From Gammaproteobacteria bacterium (GTDB lineage Bacteria > Pseudomonadota > Gammaproteobacteria > SZUA-229): DNA of 35,035 nucleotides. The notes beneath the pieces were generated by a model. The model saw only the letters and a list, made by a program, of their open reading frames with translations. It had not been told where the DNA came from and made no database searches. The first letter of the stretch is position 1. The number at the start of each line of letters is the position of its first letter. The position numbers were made by a program, and so were the translations under genes. The stretch lies in assembly GCA_013041745.1 (NCBI GenBank), contig JABDRN010000035.1, positions 1 through 35,035 on the forward strand, in the 5' to 3' direction. Of the stretch, positions 8,195-18,255 are shown in pieces.

Positions 8195-9015
8195 AGCAAA
8201 ACAATATCGCCCGCATCCTGACCCTCAGCACACTGTTATTGGCGCCATTACTGCTACAGGCTGAAACAACAGAGGCCAGCGCTACAGAGCGGGGTTTAGC
8301 TATCGCCGTAGAGGCCGACAGAAGAGATGCCGGTTTTGAGGACTTCACCTCGAACATGGTCATGGAACTGCGCAATAAACAGGGTGATGTAAGCACGCGC
8401 ACCATCCGTTTAAAAACGCTGGAAGTGGAAGGTGACGGCGACAAATCGATGTCGATATTCGATAAGCCTGCAGATGTAAAAGGTACCGCATTCCTGACTT
8501 TTTCTCATGCGATAAAACCCGACGAGCAATGGCTATACCTGCCAGCACTGAAACGGGTAAAACGCATCAACTCGAAAAACAAATCCGGTCCATTCATGGG
8601 CAGTGAATTTGCTTACGAAGACCTTGCATCGCAGGAGGTCGAAAAATACAGCTACAAATATATTCGGGATGAAAAGATCAAAACCGCTGAATTTCCCGAT
8701 GGTGTCGATACTTTCGTAATAGAACGTTACCCGGCTTATGAACATTCAGGCTACACACGACAGCTGGCGTGGATCAACAAAGACCGCTATGTCGCAGAGA
8801 AGATCGAGTTCTATGACAGGAAAAATGACCTGCTGAAGACCTTGATCAGCAGCGGCTATAAACAGTATCTCCAGCAGTACTGGCGTCCGAGCGAGATGCT
8901 TATGGAAAACCACCAGACCGGAAAAAGTACGCTATTAAAATGGGAAGATTACAAATTTAAAACCGGTTTAACTGATAAAGATTTCAGTCGTAACAGCCTG
9001 AAGCGTGCAAGATAG
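8191..9015 (+). CDS. LolA-like outer membrane lipoprotein-sorting family periplasmic protein
   Basis: Secreted 274-residue protein with a Sec signal peptide (1 to about 24, LLLQA before ETTEAS). The mature part matches the LolA-like family usually annotated outer membrane lipoprotein-sorting protein: TFSHAIKPDEQWLYLPALK, then KSGPFMGSEFAYEDLAS and a C-terminal LKWEDYKFKTGL. Such proteins have a half-open hydrophobic barrel and are often encoded beside MMPL exporters, for example in aryl-polyene clusters. A strong ribosome-binding site (AAGGAGA, 8178-8184) lies inside the end of the transporter gene, and the ATGA overlap implies translational coupling. Likely role: periplasmic chaperone carrying the exporter's substrate toward the outer membrane. 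It is not the housekeeping LolA. Confidence 0.88.
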   Translation: MKQNNIARILTLSTLLLAPLLLQAETTEASATERGLAIAVEADRRDAGFEDFTSNMVMELRNKQGDVSTRTIRLKTLEVEGDGDKSMSIFDKPADVKGTAFLTFSHAIKPDEQWLYLPALKRVKRINSKNKSGPFMGSEFAYEDLASQEVEKYSYKYIRDEKIKTAEFPDGVDTFVIERYPAYEHSGYTRQLAWINKDRYVAEKIEFYDRKNDLLKTLISSGYKQYLQQYWRPSEMLMENHQTGKSTLLKWEDYKFKTGLTDKDFSRNSLKRAR

Positions 9016-9060
9016 AGAAACAGCCGTTTTATACAGTGTAATTTGCAACATCAATAGGCC

Positions 9061-10299
9061 ATGAAACAACACTGTCATCCAATATTTGCTGCGACGATTG
9101 TAACTGCATCTGTTTTAACTGTTGTCTCTGCAAGTAATTTACATGCGGGTGAGTTCTCAGGTTATATCGGCGGACAGGCCCGCGTTTTTTTTGAAGACCC
9201 GCTAAGCCCGGCACAGCACAACAGTTACCTATCGGCTGTTGCCGAACCCGAGTATACTCAGCAATGGGATGATGGCGCACAGAGCTTCAATGCCATACTG
9301 TTCTATCGTGTCGATCAATATGATGAGCAGCGAACGCATGGCGATATCCGGGAACTGTCATGGACCGGGGTCTATCAGGACTGGGAACTGCTGGCAGGTA
9401 TCAGCAAGGTTTTCTGGGGCGTTACCGAAACACAGCACCTGGTCGATATCGTCAACCAGACAGACCTGGTTGAAAACCTCGATGGTGAAGACAAGCTTGG
9501 TCAGCCGATGATCAGGGCGAGTACCGAGCGTGACTGGGGCACCATCGATCTGTTTATCCTGCCGGGTTTTCGAGAACGTACTTTTCCCGGCGAGGAAGGC
9601 CGCCCTCGCCCCAATATCGTAATAGATACCGAGCAGGATGCGGTCTATGATTTCAGCAGTGGTAAGGATCATATCGACCTGGCTGCGCGCTACTCGCATT
9701 ATATAGACGAGTGGGAATTCGGCCTGTCATTGTTCAGTGGCACCACCCGCGAACCGACCGACTTCAGCCCGGTGGGTATCAGTGCCAATGGCGAAGCCAT
9801 CGTCGTTCCAGTTTATTCGCTGATCAACCAGTTCGGCATCGATGGCCAGGCATTTTTTGGTGACTGGACCTGGAAACTCGAAGCGATCAATACCGAAGCC
9901 CGCAGTGGAAACAAAAAAGGCATCAACAGCATCCAGTCCGTAGTCGGTTTTGAGTATACCCTGGTCGGTATAGCAGACAGCGTTATGGACCTGGGCTTCG
10001 TCGTCGAATACCACTTCAGCGACAAACGCATCTATGAGAACACCATTTTTGATAACGACCTGGCCACCGCATTGCGTTTTGTCTTCAATGACATACAGTC
10101 CACAGAGATACTGGCTGGCTTAACCACCGATGCAGACACCCAGTCTATCGGCAGCTTTATCGAAGCCTCCCGCCGCCTGGGTGAAAGCTGGACACTGGAG
10201 GCGCAGGTCAGGACATTCCATGGCACCAAGGAAAATCGACCACTGTACAGTTTCAGGTTTGATAACTACGCCCAGCTGGATCTAAATTATAACTTCTAG
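9061..10299 (+). CDS. Outer-membrane beta-barrel protein of the MMPL/LolA-like operon
   Basis: Predicted outer-membrane protein of 412 residues. The signal peptide is about 1-28 (SNLHA before GEFSGY). The mature protein has alternating aromatic beta-strand patterns throughout and ends in YAQLDLNYNF, the terminal Phe and aromatic alternation recognised by the BAM machinery. Tracts such as WELLAGISKVFWGVTETQHL and GQPMIRAS resemble DUF1302-type and related barrels, but I cannot fix the family. It begins 45 nt after the LolA-like gene on the same strand, with only a weak Shine-Dalgarno sequence. Its position as third gene suggests it receives or releases the substrate at the outer membrane (inference). 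Confidence 0.82.
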   Translation: MKQHCHPIFAATIVTASVLTVVSASNLHAGEFSGYIGGQARVFFEDPLSPAQHNSYLSAVAEPEYTQQWDDGAQSFNAILFYRVDQYDEQRTHGDIRELSWTGVYQDWELLAGISKVFWGVTETQHLVDIVNQTDLVENLDGEDKLGQPMIRASTERDWGTIDLFILPGFRERTFPGEEGRPRPNIVIDTEQDAVYDFSSGKDHIDLAARYSHYIDEWEFGLSLFSGTTREPTDFSPVGISANGEAIVVPVYSLINQFGIDGQAFFGDWTWKLEAINTEARSGNKKGINSIQSVVGFEYTLVGIADSVMDLGFVVEYHFSDKRIYENTIFDNDLATALRFVFNDIQSTEILAGLTTDADTQSIGSFIEASRRLGESWTLEAQVRTFHGTKENRPLYSFRFDNYAQLDLNYNF

Positions 10300-10346
10300 C
10301 TTTTTCTGCTCAGATTAATTCTGAGAGAATAAGATGCCGGGATAAA

Positions 10347-11090
10347 TTAAAAGTGTATACCAACACCCAGGTAGACGCCCTTGAGATTGACATCATATAG
10401 AAAATCATCCTCTTTGAAGTCTATCTGCAAATAGCGATAGCCGACTGTAAATGAGACAGTGTCATTAAACAGGTATTGCAGATCGGCAGTAGTATTTATC
10501 ATGCGCTGGGTTGAAACATCGAATCCGCCGATGTCTCCTCTGAGCCACAGTTGCCAGTTGTCTGTAAGCGGATGACTATAACGTAAGCCGATCACCGGGT
10601 CCGTCCAGCTGAAAGAACGATTGGTTTCAGGCCTGTTTGAAAACTGCATATCGACATCGAGAAATGAATAACGTACACCGCCGAGCAGTTCCAGACTATG
10701 TCTGTCAGAAAGACGATAAGCAGCCACCAGTTCGGCAAAACCGAGCTCAGTAGCAAGACTAAGATTGACGATATTTCTTTCTGTCTCGTCAGAATATCTT
10801 GCCCGTAAACTGTCGAAGAGAAGACTGAACCTGCTGTGTCGAGCTTCAAACTTCAACGCCAGGTAATCATCAAGATTATCCAGCGTAAAAAAACGGTAGT
10901 CCGGATTTATCGGCTGATCGCCGCCGCTGTTATCATCCGACAGGCTTGCGCTGACCGAGGCGTTCCATAGCACCGGTGTCACGATAAATTGCCACTGATC
11001 CTCGGTTTGTGCCGATACATCACTCCAGGCCGTTAACATCAGCGTGAAAATGAACGACCGGATTACATGTTGATCATAACGGTTACTCAT
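10347..11090 (-). CDS. Small outer-membrane beta-barrel protein, function unknown
   Basis: Hypothetical protein of 247 residues with a signal peptide (cleavage near DVSA before QTEDQW). The mature part has an OmpA/OmpW-like pattern of about eight amphipathic strands: WQFIVTPVLWNASVSASL, HSLELLGGVRYSFLDVDMQF, WQLWLRGDIGGFDVS, VSFTVGYRYLQIDF. It ends in GVYLGVGIHF with terminal Phe. It starts 12 nt beyond the uvrB stop on the same strand, so it is probably co-transcribed with uvrB without functional linkage. It converges on the export-operon barrel gene across 47 nt. A short interrupted palindrome (10309-10325) sits in that gap but has no T-run. Confidence 0.78.
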   Translation of the reverse strand: MSNRYDQHVIRSFIFTLMLTAWSDVSAQTEDQWQFIVTPVLWNASVSASLSDDNSGGDQPINPDYRFFTLDNLDDYLALKFEARHSRFSLLFDSLRARYSDETERNIVNLSLATELGFAELVAAYRLSDRHSLELLGGVRYSFLDVDMQFSNRPETNRSFSWTDPVIGLRYSHPLTDNWQLWLRGDIGGFDVSTQRMINTTADLQYLFNDTVSFTVGYRYLQIDFKEDDFLYDVNLKGVYLGVGIHF

Positions 11091-11102
11091 AGAGCAATAC
11101 CT

Positions 11103-13112
11103 TTAACCGACCATTGCCAACTGCTTGATACGTTCTATCTCATCACGCATATGCGCTGCTTCTTCAAATTCCAGGTTACGCGAATGTTCGTACATCTGCT
11201 TTTCGAGTTTTTCGATGGTTTTGCTTAACTGGCCCGGAGTCATCGCCTGGTATGTCGCTTTCTCTTCAGCCACCTTCTGCAACTCGACCGTTTTCCTTGA
11301 GTGCTTATCACCATAACCGGATTCGAGAACATCATGAATATTTTTTATGATGCCCTGCGGCGTGATACCATGTTCTTCGTTATAGGCGATCTGTATCTCA
11401 CGGCGCTGTTCTGTTATATCGATCGCCTTCTGCATCGAGCCGGTAATCTTATCCGCATAGAGTATCGCTTTACCATTAACATTACGAGCCGCACGTCCGA
11501 TACTCTGGATCATCGAACGTTCCGAACGCAGGAAGCCTTCCTTATCAGCATCCAGTATCGCGATCAGTGATACCTCTGGCATATCCAGGCCCTCGCGCAA
11601 CAGATTGATACCGACCAGTACATCGAATTCACCCAGGCGCAGATCACGGATGATCTCGACACGCTCGACTGTATCTATATCTGAATGCAGGTAACGCACA
11701 CGTACGCCATGCTCATTCAGATACTCGGTCAGATCCTCAGACATGCGCTTGGTCAGTGTCAGTATGAGCACACGCTCATTTTTCGATACACGCAGGTTGA
11801 TCTCAGACAGTACATCATCGACCTGTGTGGCTACCGGGCGCACTTCGATGACCGGGTCGAGCAGACCTGTCGGTCGCACCACCTGCCTTGCGATGGCATC
11901 GGAATGCTCTTCTTCATAAGGGCCCGGGGTGGCAGATACATACAGAGTCTGCGGTGACATCCTTTCGAACTCTTCCCAGCGTAATGGCCGGTTATCAAGT
12001 GCCGAGGGCAGACGAAAACCAAAATTTACCAGGTTCTCTTTCCGTGAGCGGTCGCCTTTGTACATGGCACCTATCTGCGGCACTGAGACATGGCTCTCAT
12101 CGATCACCAACAGGGCATCTTTTGGCAGGTAATCGAACAGGCATGGCGGTGGTTCACCAGGTGCTCGGTTTGACAGGTAGCGTGAATAGTTCTCGATGCC
12201 GCTGCAATAGCCCAGCTCACGCATCATCTCGATATCGAACTGGGTGCGTTGTTCCAGCCGCTGCGCTTCCACCAGTTTATTGTTGTCACGTAACTCCTGC
12301 AGGCGTTCGCGCAGTTCTAGCTTGATATTCTCGATCGCTGCCAGTATCACTTCTCGGGGTGTCGCATAGTGTGTTTTCGGATATATGGTTATACGCGCGA
12401 CTTTCTTGATGATCTCCCCGGTCAACGGGTCGAAGATGCTGATATTTTCGATCTCTTCATCGAACAGTTCGACACGGATGGCTTCCCGCTCGGAGTCAGC
12501 CGGATGGATATCGATCACCTCGCCTCGCACCCGGTACGTACCGCGGCGTAGCTCGAGGTCATTTCTCGTGTACTGCAATTCCGCGAGCCGCCGCAAGATG
12601 TGGCGCTGATCGACCATGTCGCCACGCACCAGGTGCAGGATCATGGCAAAATATGACTCAGGATCACCGAGTCCGTAGATCGCGGAAACAGTGGCGACGA
12701 TGATCGTATCTTCTCGTTCCATCAGGGCCTTGGTGGCCGACAATCGCATCTGCTCGATATGCTCGTTGACCGATGCATCTTTTTCTATGAAGGTATCACT
12801 TGCCGGCACATATGCTTCAGGCTGGTAATAATCGTAATAGGAGACAAAATACTCTACTGCGTTATTGGGAAAGAATTCTTTCATCTCGCCGTAAAGCTGT
12901 GCTGCCAGCGTTTTATTCGGCGCCATGATAATGGTCGGACGTTCGAGCTGCTTGATGACATTGGCTACAGTGAAGGTCTTACCGGAACCGGTTACACCCA
13001 GCAGCGTCTCCCTGGCGAGGCCATTCTCAAACCCGTCTACCAGCGTCTTGATCGCAACCGGTTGATCGCCGGTTGGCTCATATTCGGTTTGAAGTTCAAA
13101 TTTTTTCGACAT
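11103..13112 (-). CDS. uvrB: Excinuclease ABC subunit B
   Basis: Damage-verifying DEAD-box-like ATPase of nucleotide excision repair. It loads with UvrA onto damaged DNA and recruits UvrC. I start at the ATG complementary to 13110-13112 ([11 protein letters not shown]), giving 669 residues against about 673 in E. coli; the open frame upstream to 13481 has no UvrB homology. Walker A is TGSGKT with Lys45. [12 protein letters not shown] is the damage-probing beta-hairpin region. [11 protein letters not shown] is motif [20 protein letters not shown] and QSIGRAARN are helicase motifs V and VI, and residues after about 630 form the UVR domain contacting UvrC. I saw no LexA box in the 97 nt separating it from the divergent aminotransferase. 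Confidence 0.97.
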   Translation of the reverse strand: MSKKFELQTEYEPTGDQPVAIKTLVDGFENGLARETLLGVTGSGKTFTVANVIKQLERPTIIMAPNKTLAAQLYGEMKEFFPNNAVEYFVSYYDYYQPEAYVPASDTFIEKDASVNEHIEQMRLSATKALMEREDTIIVATVSAIYGLGDPESYFAMILHLVRGDMVDQRHILRRLAELQYTRNDLELRRGTYRVRGEVIDIHPADSEREAIRVELFDEEIENISIFDPLTGEIIKKVARITIYPKTHYATPREVILAAIENIKLELRERLQELRDNNKLVEAQRLEQRTQFDIEMMRELGYCSGIENYSRYLSNRAPGEPPPCLFDYLPKDALLVIDESHVSVPQIGAMYKGDRSRKENLVNFGFRLPSALDNRPLRWEEFERMSPQTLYVSATPGPYEEEHSDAIARQVVRPTGLLDPVIEVRPVATQVDDVLSEINLRVSKNERVLILTLTKRMSEDLTEYLNEHGVRVRYLHSDIDTVERVEIIRDLRLGEFDVLVGINLLREGLDMPEVSLIAILDADKEGFLRSERSMIQSIGRAARNVNGKAILYADKITGSMQKAIDITEQRREIQIAYNEEHGITPQGIIKNIHDVLESGYGDKHSRKTVELQKVAEEKATYQAMTPGQLSKTIEKLEKQMYEHSRNLEFEEAAHMRDEIERIKQLAMVG

Positions 13113-13209
13113 AGTTACTCTGGCTACTACTTTCCGCTGTAAAAATAAATTAAACTTGTTCGGAAATGAATCATTAAAATAATCGGCTGAATTCCTGGTG
13201 GACACTGCA

Positions 13210-14394
13210 TTGAAAATATCACTTTCAGATCGTATACAAAGAGTAAAACCATCACCTACCCTGGCAGTCTCAGCTCTAGCCGGCCAGCTGCGCGCTGAAG
13301 GCCGCGATATCATCGGCCTGGCCACCGGCGAACCGGACTTTGATACCCCAGACTCAATCAAACAGGCAGCCATCGATGCGATTAACAAGGGGTATACAAA
13401 GTATACCGCGGTCGATGGTACAGCCAGCCTCAAACAGGCCATTATAAACAAGTTCAAACGGGAAAATGACTTTGATTTCAACGATGATCAGATCCTGGTA
13501 TCAGTCGGTGGCAAACAGGCATTCTATAACCTGTGCCAGACCCTTTTGGATGAAGGTGATGAAGTCATCATCCCGGCACCTTACTGGGTCTCTTACCCCG
13601 ATATCGTGAAACTGGCGGATGCGACACCGGTAATAGTCGAAGGTGATATTTCACAGTCGTTCAAGATCACCCCGGAACAGCTGAAGCAGGCGATCACTGA
13701 CAGAACAAAACTGTTCGTCATCAACAGCCCCTCTAATCCGTCGGGTAAGGCTTATAGCCGTGCTGAGCTCAAAGCACTGGCTGAAGTGCTGCTGCAACAC
13801 CCCGATATCGTGGTGATGACCGACGATATCTATGAACATATCATCTGGACCGATGAAGGCTTCGTCAATATATTAAATGCCTGCCCTGAGCTTTATGAGC
13901 GGACCGTTGTCATCAACGGTGTATCGAAAGCCTACTCTATGACGGGCTGGCGTATCGGCTACAGTGGCGGTCCGGCAGATATCATCAAGGGCATGAAAAA
14001 AAATCAGTCACAGAGCACCTCGAACCCTTGTTCGATAGCGCAATATGCTGCCGAGGCAGCGCTTGAAGGCGACCAGAGTTTCCTGCAGGAGATGTGTGAT
14101 GCTTTCAAGCAGCGCCATGATTTCGTCTACCAGACGCTCGATGCGATGGACGGTGTCAAATGCCCTGCCAGTGACGGTACGTTCTACAGTTTTCCGTCTT
14201 TCCAGGGGGTTATCGAGCGTACACCGGGGGTAGATGATGATGTTCAGCTGGCACAATTGATTCTGGAAAAAGCGGAAGTTGCACTGGTACCCGGTTCCGC
14301 ATTCGGCCTATCTGGCCATTTGAGACTGTCATATGCCACAGATATGGAGAGTCTTGAAAAAGCGTTGACGAGAATCAGGCAATTTATTGAATAA
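13210..14394 (+). CDS. Class I pyridoxal-phosphate aminotransferase, aspartate aminotransferase type
   Basis: Transfers amino groups between aspartate and 2-oxoglutarate (subgroup Ib, AspC/AatA-like). It opens with the family-typical [20 protein letters not shown] and [12 protein letters not shown]. Further on come [12 protein letters not shown], the Asp/Tyr cofactor motif MTDDIYEHI, and [15 protein letters not shown] with PLP lysine 240. There is no ATG near the 5' end. I prefer TTG 13210 ([10 protein letters not shown], with GGTGG at 13196-13200 as ribosome-binding site). GTG 13198 would add four residues and has no visible ribosome-binding site. The product is about 394 residues, normal for the family. 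A glutamate-prephenate side activity, known in some Ib members, cannot be excluded. Confidence 0.93.
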   Translation: MKISLSDRIQRVKPSPTLAVSALAGQLRAEGRDIIGLATGEPDFDTPDSIKQAAIDAINKGYTKYTAVDGTASLKQAIINKFKRENDFDFNDDQILVSVGGKQAFYNLCQTLLDEGDEVIIPAPYWVSYPDIVKLADATPVIVEGDISQSFKITPEQLKQAITDRTKLFVINSPSNPSGKAYSRAELKALAEVLLQHPDIVVMTDDIYEHIIWTDEGFVNILNACPELYERTVVINGVSKAYSMTGWRIGYSGGPADIIKGMKKNQSQSTSNPCSIAQYAAEAALEGDQSFLQEMCDAFKQRHDFVYQTLDAMDGVKCPASDGTFYSFPSFQGVIERTPGVDDDVQLAQLILEKAEVALVPGSAFGLSGHLRLSYATDMESLEKALTRIRQFIE

Positions 14395-14505
14395 TCACCT
14401 TTTTTCTATGCCAAGCCCCATTAAATGGAGCATTTGGTATTGACCGATGCAAGTCAAATCGGTAGCATACCGCCTTCCAATTAGGACGCCAGTTCTAGCA
14501 GTTAT

Positions 14506-14581
14506 TCCCCGATAGCTCAGTTGGTAGAGCAACGGACTGTTAATCCGTTTGTCGCTGGTTCGAGCCCAGCTCGGGGAGCCA
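14506..14581 (+). tRNA. tRNA-Asn (anticodon GTT)
   Basis: Complete cloverleaf. The acceptor stem TCCCCGA (14506-14512) pairs with TCGGGGA (14571-14577). The D-arm GCTC/GAGC has the conserved AGTTGGTA loop. The anticodon arm ACGGA/TCCGT has loop CTGTTAA and GTT at 14539-14541. The T-arm GCTGG/CCAGC encloses TTCGAGC. The discriminator G and an encoded CCA end at 14581. It is followed within 10 nt by a strong terminator. Confidence 0.97.
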
Positions 14582-14589
14582 TAAAAAAC

Positions 14590-14627
14590 AAAGAGTTGTA
14601 GATAAAAATCTATAGCTCTTTTTTTTT
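14590..14627 (+). terminator. Rho-independent terminator after tRNA-Asn
   Basis: A 14-bp stem (14590-14603 with 14608-14621, two G-U pairs) encloses loop AAAA and runs into nine T residues. It lies directly after the tRNA and ends its transcript, separating it from the MCP gene 230 nt further on. The region 14628-14856 holds no gene. It is A/T-rich and probably contains the MCP promoter, which I could not assign. Confidence 0.88.
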
Positions 14628-14856
14628 GAATCAAAGTTTGCTTATCATCAGCAGGCTAAATATCTATTTTGTAGCACCTTTAGAAATCACAGGCACTCAC
14701 CTGGTTCTTCCTGGAACATGCCTGTTTACTATCCACGTTATTACAAACCCATCCAAGATATTTCGATATAAATCATACAATAAGCGGCATCACATCATAT
14801 TTTCTCTATACTCCAGTGAAGACCATGATATTCAGAGAGCCTCGAGGTAACAATAC

Positions 14857-16623
14857 ATGTCAAAACCTAATCAGCCAATGACGGGTAAAAGAACGGCAAA
14901 AATGAAGTTGATAACCAAGGTGGCCACGCTTGTTGTCATGATGTTAGCTATATCTATATTACTTGTCTCGCTCGGTGTCTTCAGTATGAAAAAGACCGGT
15001 GACGATCTGCGTGACATCTCACAGACAGACATACCCCTGCTCACCGCGATCACACAGATAACACTGACACAGCTCAAGCAATCAATATGGTTTGAGCGCA
15101 GTTTGATGGCTGCTGAAACAAGAAATGAGATAGAGTTTGAAAAAGCTGAATCTGAACTGGTAAGTCTTATAGAGACTGTTTTTGAGCAATTTAACACCGC
15201 TGACATCCTGGTCAGCAATTTACTTGCTACTAAAACTGATGATAAAGAAATACGAGATAAATACCTCACGCTGCAGACAGAAATAAGCATCAACGAATCC
15301 AACTACAGGGATTTCAGTGAGGGTACTACTGAACTGCTTACATTAATACTTAATGAAGAAATCATACTTGATGACATCGATCTTCCTGTAGTCAAACAAC
15401 AGGTTGAAGACCTGAGCCTCGCATTACAGCAGTTAACTGATAAAATAAACACTTCGACCACGTCGACGGCACATGCAGCTACCTCTAGAGAAGCTTCTGC
15501 GACAGACACCATGATAATTGTGACCATCGTCGCTTTGATCATTGTATTGTCATTGGCAATCTGGATATTGCGCAGTATCGGTACACAGCTCGGCGGTGAC
15601 CCGGCTGCCCTGGCACAGGTGGCAGAATCACTGGCGCATGGTGATCTTTCTTCTAATAAGGATGTATCCAAGGTTGGCGTCTATGGTTCTATCAATGCGA
15701 CTGTTAGCAAGTTAAAAGAAATTATCAGTGGTATTAAATACTCAGCAAATGAAGTTCACCTTACCGCTGAGCAGGTCTCACAGGGGAACATCAACCTTAG
15801 TCAACGAACACAGGAGCAGGCATCAAGCCTGGAAGAAGTCGCATCAAGCATGGAGCAGATGACAGGCACTATCAATCAGAATGCGCAAAATGCTGAACTC
15901 ACCAATGAGTTGGCACAGGCCGCGTCTGAACGGGCCAAAGACGGTACAAAAGTCGTCAAAAATACCGTTGAAGCGATGCAGAAGATCGACGATTCCAGTA
16001 AAAAAATTGCTGAGATCATCCATGTAATCGATGATATTGCCTTTCAGACCAACCTGCTGGCACTGAACGCAGCTGTAGAAGCCGCCCGTGCTGGTGAACA
16101 TGGCAGAGGATTTGCCGTGGTAGCCACCGAGGTACGAAACCTTGCAGGCAAAAGCGCTACCGCTGCAACAGAAATTAAGGAATTAATTACAGATAGCCTG
16201 GTAAAGGTGAAAGAAGGCGTCAAACTAGCAGATGAATCAGGTAGTACATTGAGTGAAATTGTAGAGTCTGTGCAAAAAGCAAGCATGATGGCAACTGAGA
16301 TTGCATCTGCCAGTCATGAACAGTCAGAAGGTATCGCACAGGTCAATAAAGCATTAATGCAGATGGATGAGATGACGCAACAAAATGCATCACTGGTAGA
16401 AGAAGCCGCTGCTGCCAGCGAAGCGATGGGCGCACAGGCACAGGAATTAAACGACCTGGTAAGCTACTTCAACCTGGGAACTGATGATATAACTCAACAT
16501 GTAAATCAGATACAGCAGTTGCCAACTGAACCAGAGGTGTATAAGCAACCTGGCCTGGAAGATAGAACGACACCGACAACCGGAACACTGACGACTGAAG
16601 ATGATGAATGGAAGGAATTCTAA
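14857..16623 (+). CDS. Methyl-accepting chemotaxis protein with periplasmic helical-bundle domain
   Basis: Transmembrane chemoreceptor of 588 residues. TM1 is at about 21-43, the periplasmic ligand-binding part about 45-216, apparently a four-helix bundle, and TM2 about 218-238. A HAMP domain follows ([20 protein letters not shown]). The long signalling coiled coil has the hairpin tip [20 protein letters not shown] and [16 protein letters not shown], which contacts CheA and CheW. The C-terminus is a flexible linker ending in EWKEF, a match to the xWxxF pentapeptide that tethers CheR and CheB to high-abundance receptors. GAGGTAA at 14844-14850 is the ribosome-binding site. It converges on the second receptor gene across 104 nt. 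The ligand is unknown. Confidence 0.95.
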   Translation: MSKPNQPMTGKRTAKMKLITKVATLVVMMLAISILLVSLGVFSMKKTGDDLRDISQTDIPLLTAITQITLTQLKQSIWFERSLMAAETRNEIEFEKAESELVSLIETVFEQFNTADILVSNLLATKTDDKEIRDKYLTLQTEISINESNYRDFSEGTTELLTLILNEEIILDDIDLPVVKQQVEDLSLALQQLTDKINTSTTSTAHAATSREASATDTMIIVTIVALIIVLSLAIWILRSIGTQLGGDPAALAQVAESLAHGDLSSNKDVSKVGVYGSINATVSKLKEIISGIKYSANEVHLTAEQVSQGNINLSQRTQEQASSLEEVASSMEQMTGTINQNAQNAELTNELAQAASERAKDGTKVVKNTVEAMQKIDDSSKKIAEIIHVIDDIAFQTNLLALNAAVEAARAGEHGRGFAVVATEVRNLAGKSATAATEIKELITDSLVKVKEGVKLADESGSTLSEIVESVQKASMMATEIASASHEQSEGIAQVNKALMQMDEMTQQNASLVEEAAAASEAMGAQAQELNDLVSYFNLGTDDITQHVNQIQQLPTEPEVYKQPGLEDRTTPTTGTLTTEDDEWKEF

Positions 16624-16727
16624 GCTGAAAGAGCTCTGCGTATAAGTCTGACGTACAGCAAAGTCCTTTACTCAGTATATTAAGCTAGATACTGTCACAC
16701 AGAATTCCAGCTCTCGGGAAGTAGCTG

Positions 16728-18074
16728 TCAGAAGTCTTTCCAGTCACCATCCTCATCAGCATCACCCGTTCGCTTATGGCCCGTCTGTCCATTCGTGGGC
16801 AATGCAGCCTGTACCGGTGCCTGCTCTATCTCTGAAACCTCATTTGTTCTTTCTTCATTGTTTGCTATCTCACCAGTTATCGATTCATTGAGCTTGAAGT
16901 ATGATACCAGTGAAGTAAGCTCTTCTGCCTGTGCGCCCATCGCTTCGCTGGCAGCAGCGGCCTCCTCGACAAGGGATGCATTAGACTGAGTCATCTCATC
17001 CATCTGCATTAATGCTTTATTGACCTGGTTGATACCTTCAGACTGCTCTTTGCTTGCGGCCGCTATCTCGGTGATTAACTCAGCAACATTTTCTGCAGAT
17101 GTATTTATTTCACTCAATGAAATGGCAGTTTCTTCGATGAGGTCAGATCCATCCTCGGTTTTGGCAACACTGTCTTCGATTAGTTCTTTGATCTCTTTCG
17201 CAGCCTTTGCGCTTCGTCCAGCGAGTTCTCTGACTTCACTTGCCACCACCGCAAAGCCACGCCCCTGTTCACCGGCGCGGGCGGCTTCTACAGCTGCGTT
17301 CAGTGCCAGCAGGTTTGTCTGAAATGCGATATTTTCGATAACCCTTATAATGTCAGCAATTTCCTTGCTGGATTTCTCAATTTTTGCCATCGCGCCTATA
17401 GTGGTGCTGACGACGACCAGGCTTTTCTTTGCACTTTCATTTGCTTCGATAGCAAGCTCTTTTGCTTTTAATGAATTTTCAGCATTATGGTTAACTGTTT
17501 CAGTCATCTCTTCCATGGTGGATGCTATTTCCTCGAGGCTTGATGCCTGCTCCTGAGTACGCTGACTCAGGTTGGTGTTTCCATGGGACACCTGCTCGGC
17601 TGCTTCACTGACCCCATTCGCACCTGAGCGAATACTATTAATCACGACAGCCAGTCTGATCTTCATCATTCTCAAAGATTTTCTGAGCTTGCCTATCTCA
17701 TCACTCGAAAGTTTGCTGGCATGTGTTACCAGGTCACCTTCAGATATCGAGTTTGCGATATCAGTAGCAGTAGCTAAGCGAGCAACGAACTTTCTTTTGA
17801 ATACCCAGGATGTTATCAGCAATAAGGCGACGATCATGATCGATAGTATCATGAATATCTGGACACTAAGGACACCAACATTTAGTACTTGTTCTGCAGA
17901 ACCGATGGAGTCATCAATAATATTTTTTTCTATCAATACTGGTATGATAAAGTACAGGAGAAAGGCACCCAGCAGAAAAACGATAAGCATCGGAGCGAAC
18001 AGGCTAAAGAACAGACTGCTAGTATCCTTTCTTTGTCTTAGACGATTTTTAATTGTAGAAAAAGCACCAATCAT
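16728..18074 (-). CDS. Methyl-accepting chemotaxis protein with minimal periplasmic loop
   Basis: Chemoreceptor of 448 residues. TM1 (about 22-48) and TM2 (about 66-91) are separated by only about 17 residues, so there is no periplasmic sensor domain. A HAMP domain spans about 92-145, followed by a signalling domain nearly the same as that of the neighbouring receptor ([20 protein letters not shown], tip [20 protein letters not shown], then [20 protein letters not shown]). It ends in DWKDF, again an xWxxF-type CheR/CheB tether. It may sense membrane or cytoplasmic state, or take signals from a partner. The 180 nt upstream (18075-18255) hold its promoter region, not resolved, and no gene. Confidence 0.94.
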   Translation of the reverse strand: MIGAFSTIKNRLRQRKDTSSLFFSLFAPMLIVFLLGAFLLYFIIPVLIEKNIIDDSIGSAEQVLNVGVLSVQIFMILSIMIVALLLITSWVFKRKFVARLATATDIANSISEGDLVTHASKLSSDEIGKLRKSLRMMKIRLAVVINSIRSGANGVSEAAEQVSHGNTNLSQRTQEQASSLEEIASTMEEMTETVNHNAENSLKAKELAIEANESAKKSLVVVSTTIGAMAKIEKSSKEIADIIRVIENIAFQTNLLALNAAVEAARAGEQGRGFAVVASEVRELAGRSAKAAKEIKELIEDSVAKTEDGSDLIEETAISLSEINTSAENVAELITEIAAASKEQSEGINQVNKALMQMDEMTQSNASLVEEAAAASEAMGAQAEELTSLVSYFKLNESITGEIANNEERTNEVSEIEQAPVQAALPTNGQTGHKRTGDADEDGDWKDF

Positions 18075-18255
18075 AGTTTTTACCTAAAGTGTTAGAACAT
18101 GCTACTTTCCTTTGTTCAAACCACCAGCTCCTTTTGCAAAGCTGTTCAATATATGCCGTCTGTATCAGTTATATACTTATTTATAGCAGATACGGTTATC
18201 TATAGTTAGCATATACCCTGTTTGTCATAAATCTGACAATGGGGCCAGCTATATA

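Noticed and set aside
13113-13209. LexA (SOS) box upstream of uvrB
   Set aside because: I looked for CTG-N10-CAG and found no acceptable match.
13113-13481. N-terminal extension of uvrB of about 120 codons
   Set aside because: It overlaps the divergent aminotransferase gene and its promoter region, and the protein from 13112 already begins like, and has the length of, canonical UvrB.
14640-14856. Sigma28 (FliA) promoter before the first receptor gene
   Set aside because: The best candidate (ACAA, 15 nt, TTCGATAT) departs from TAAA-N15-GCCGATAA at too many positions to report as a feature.
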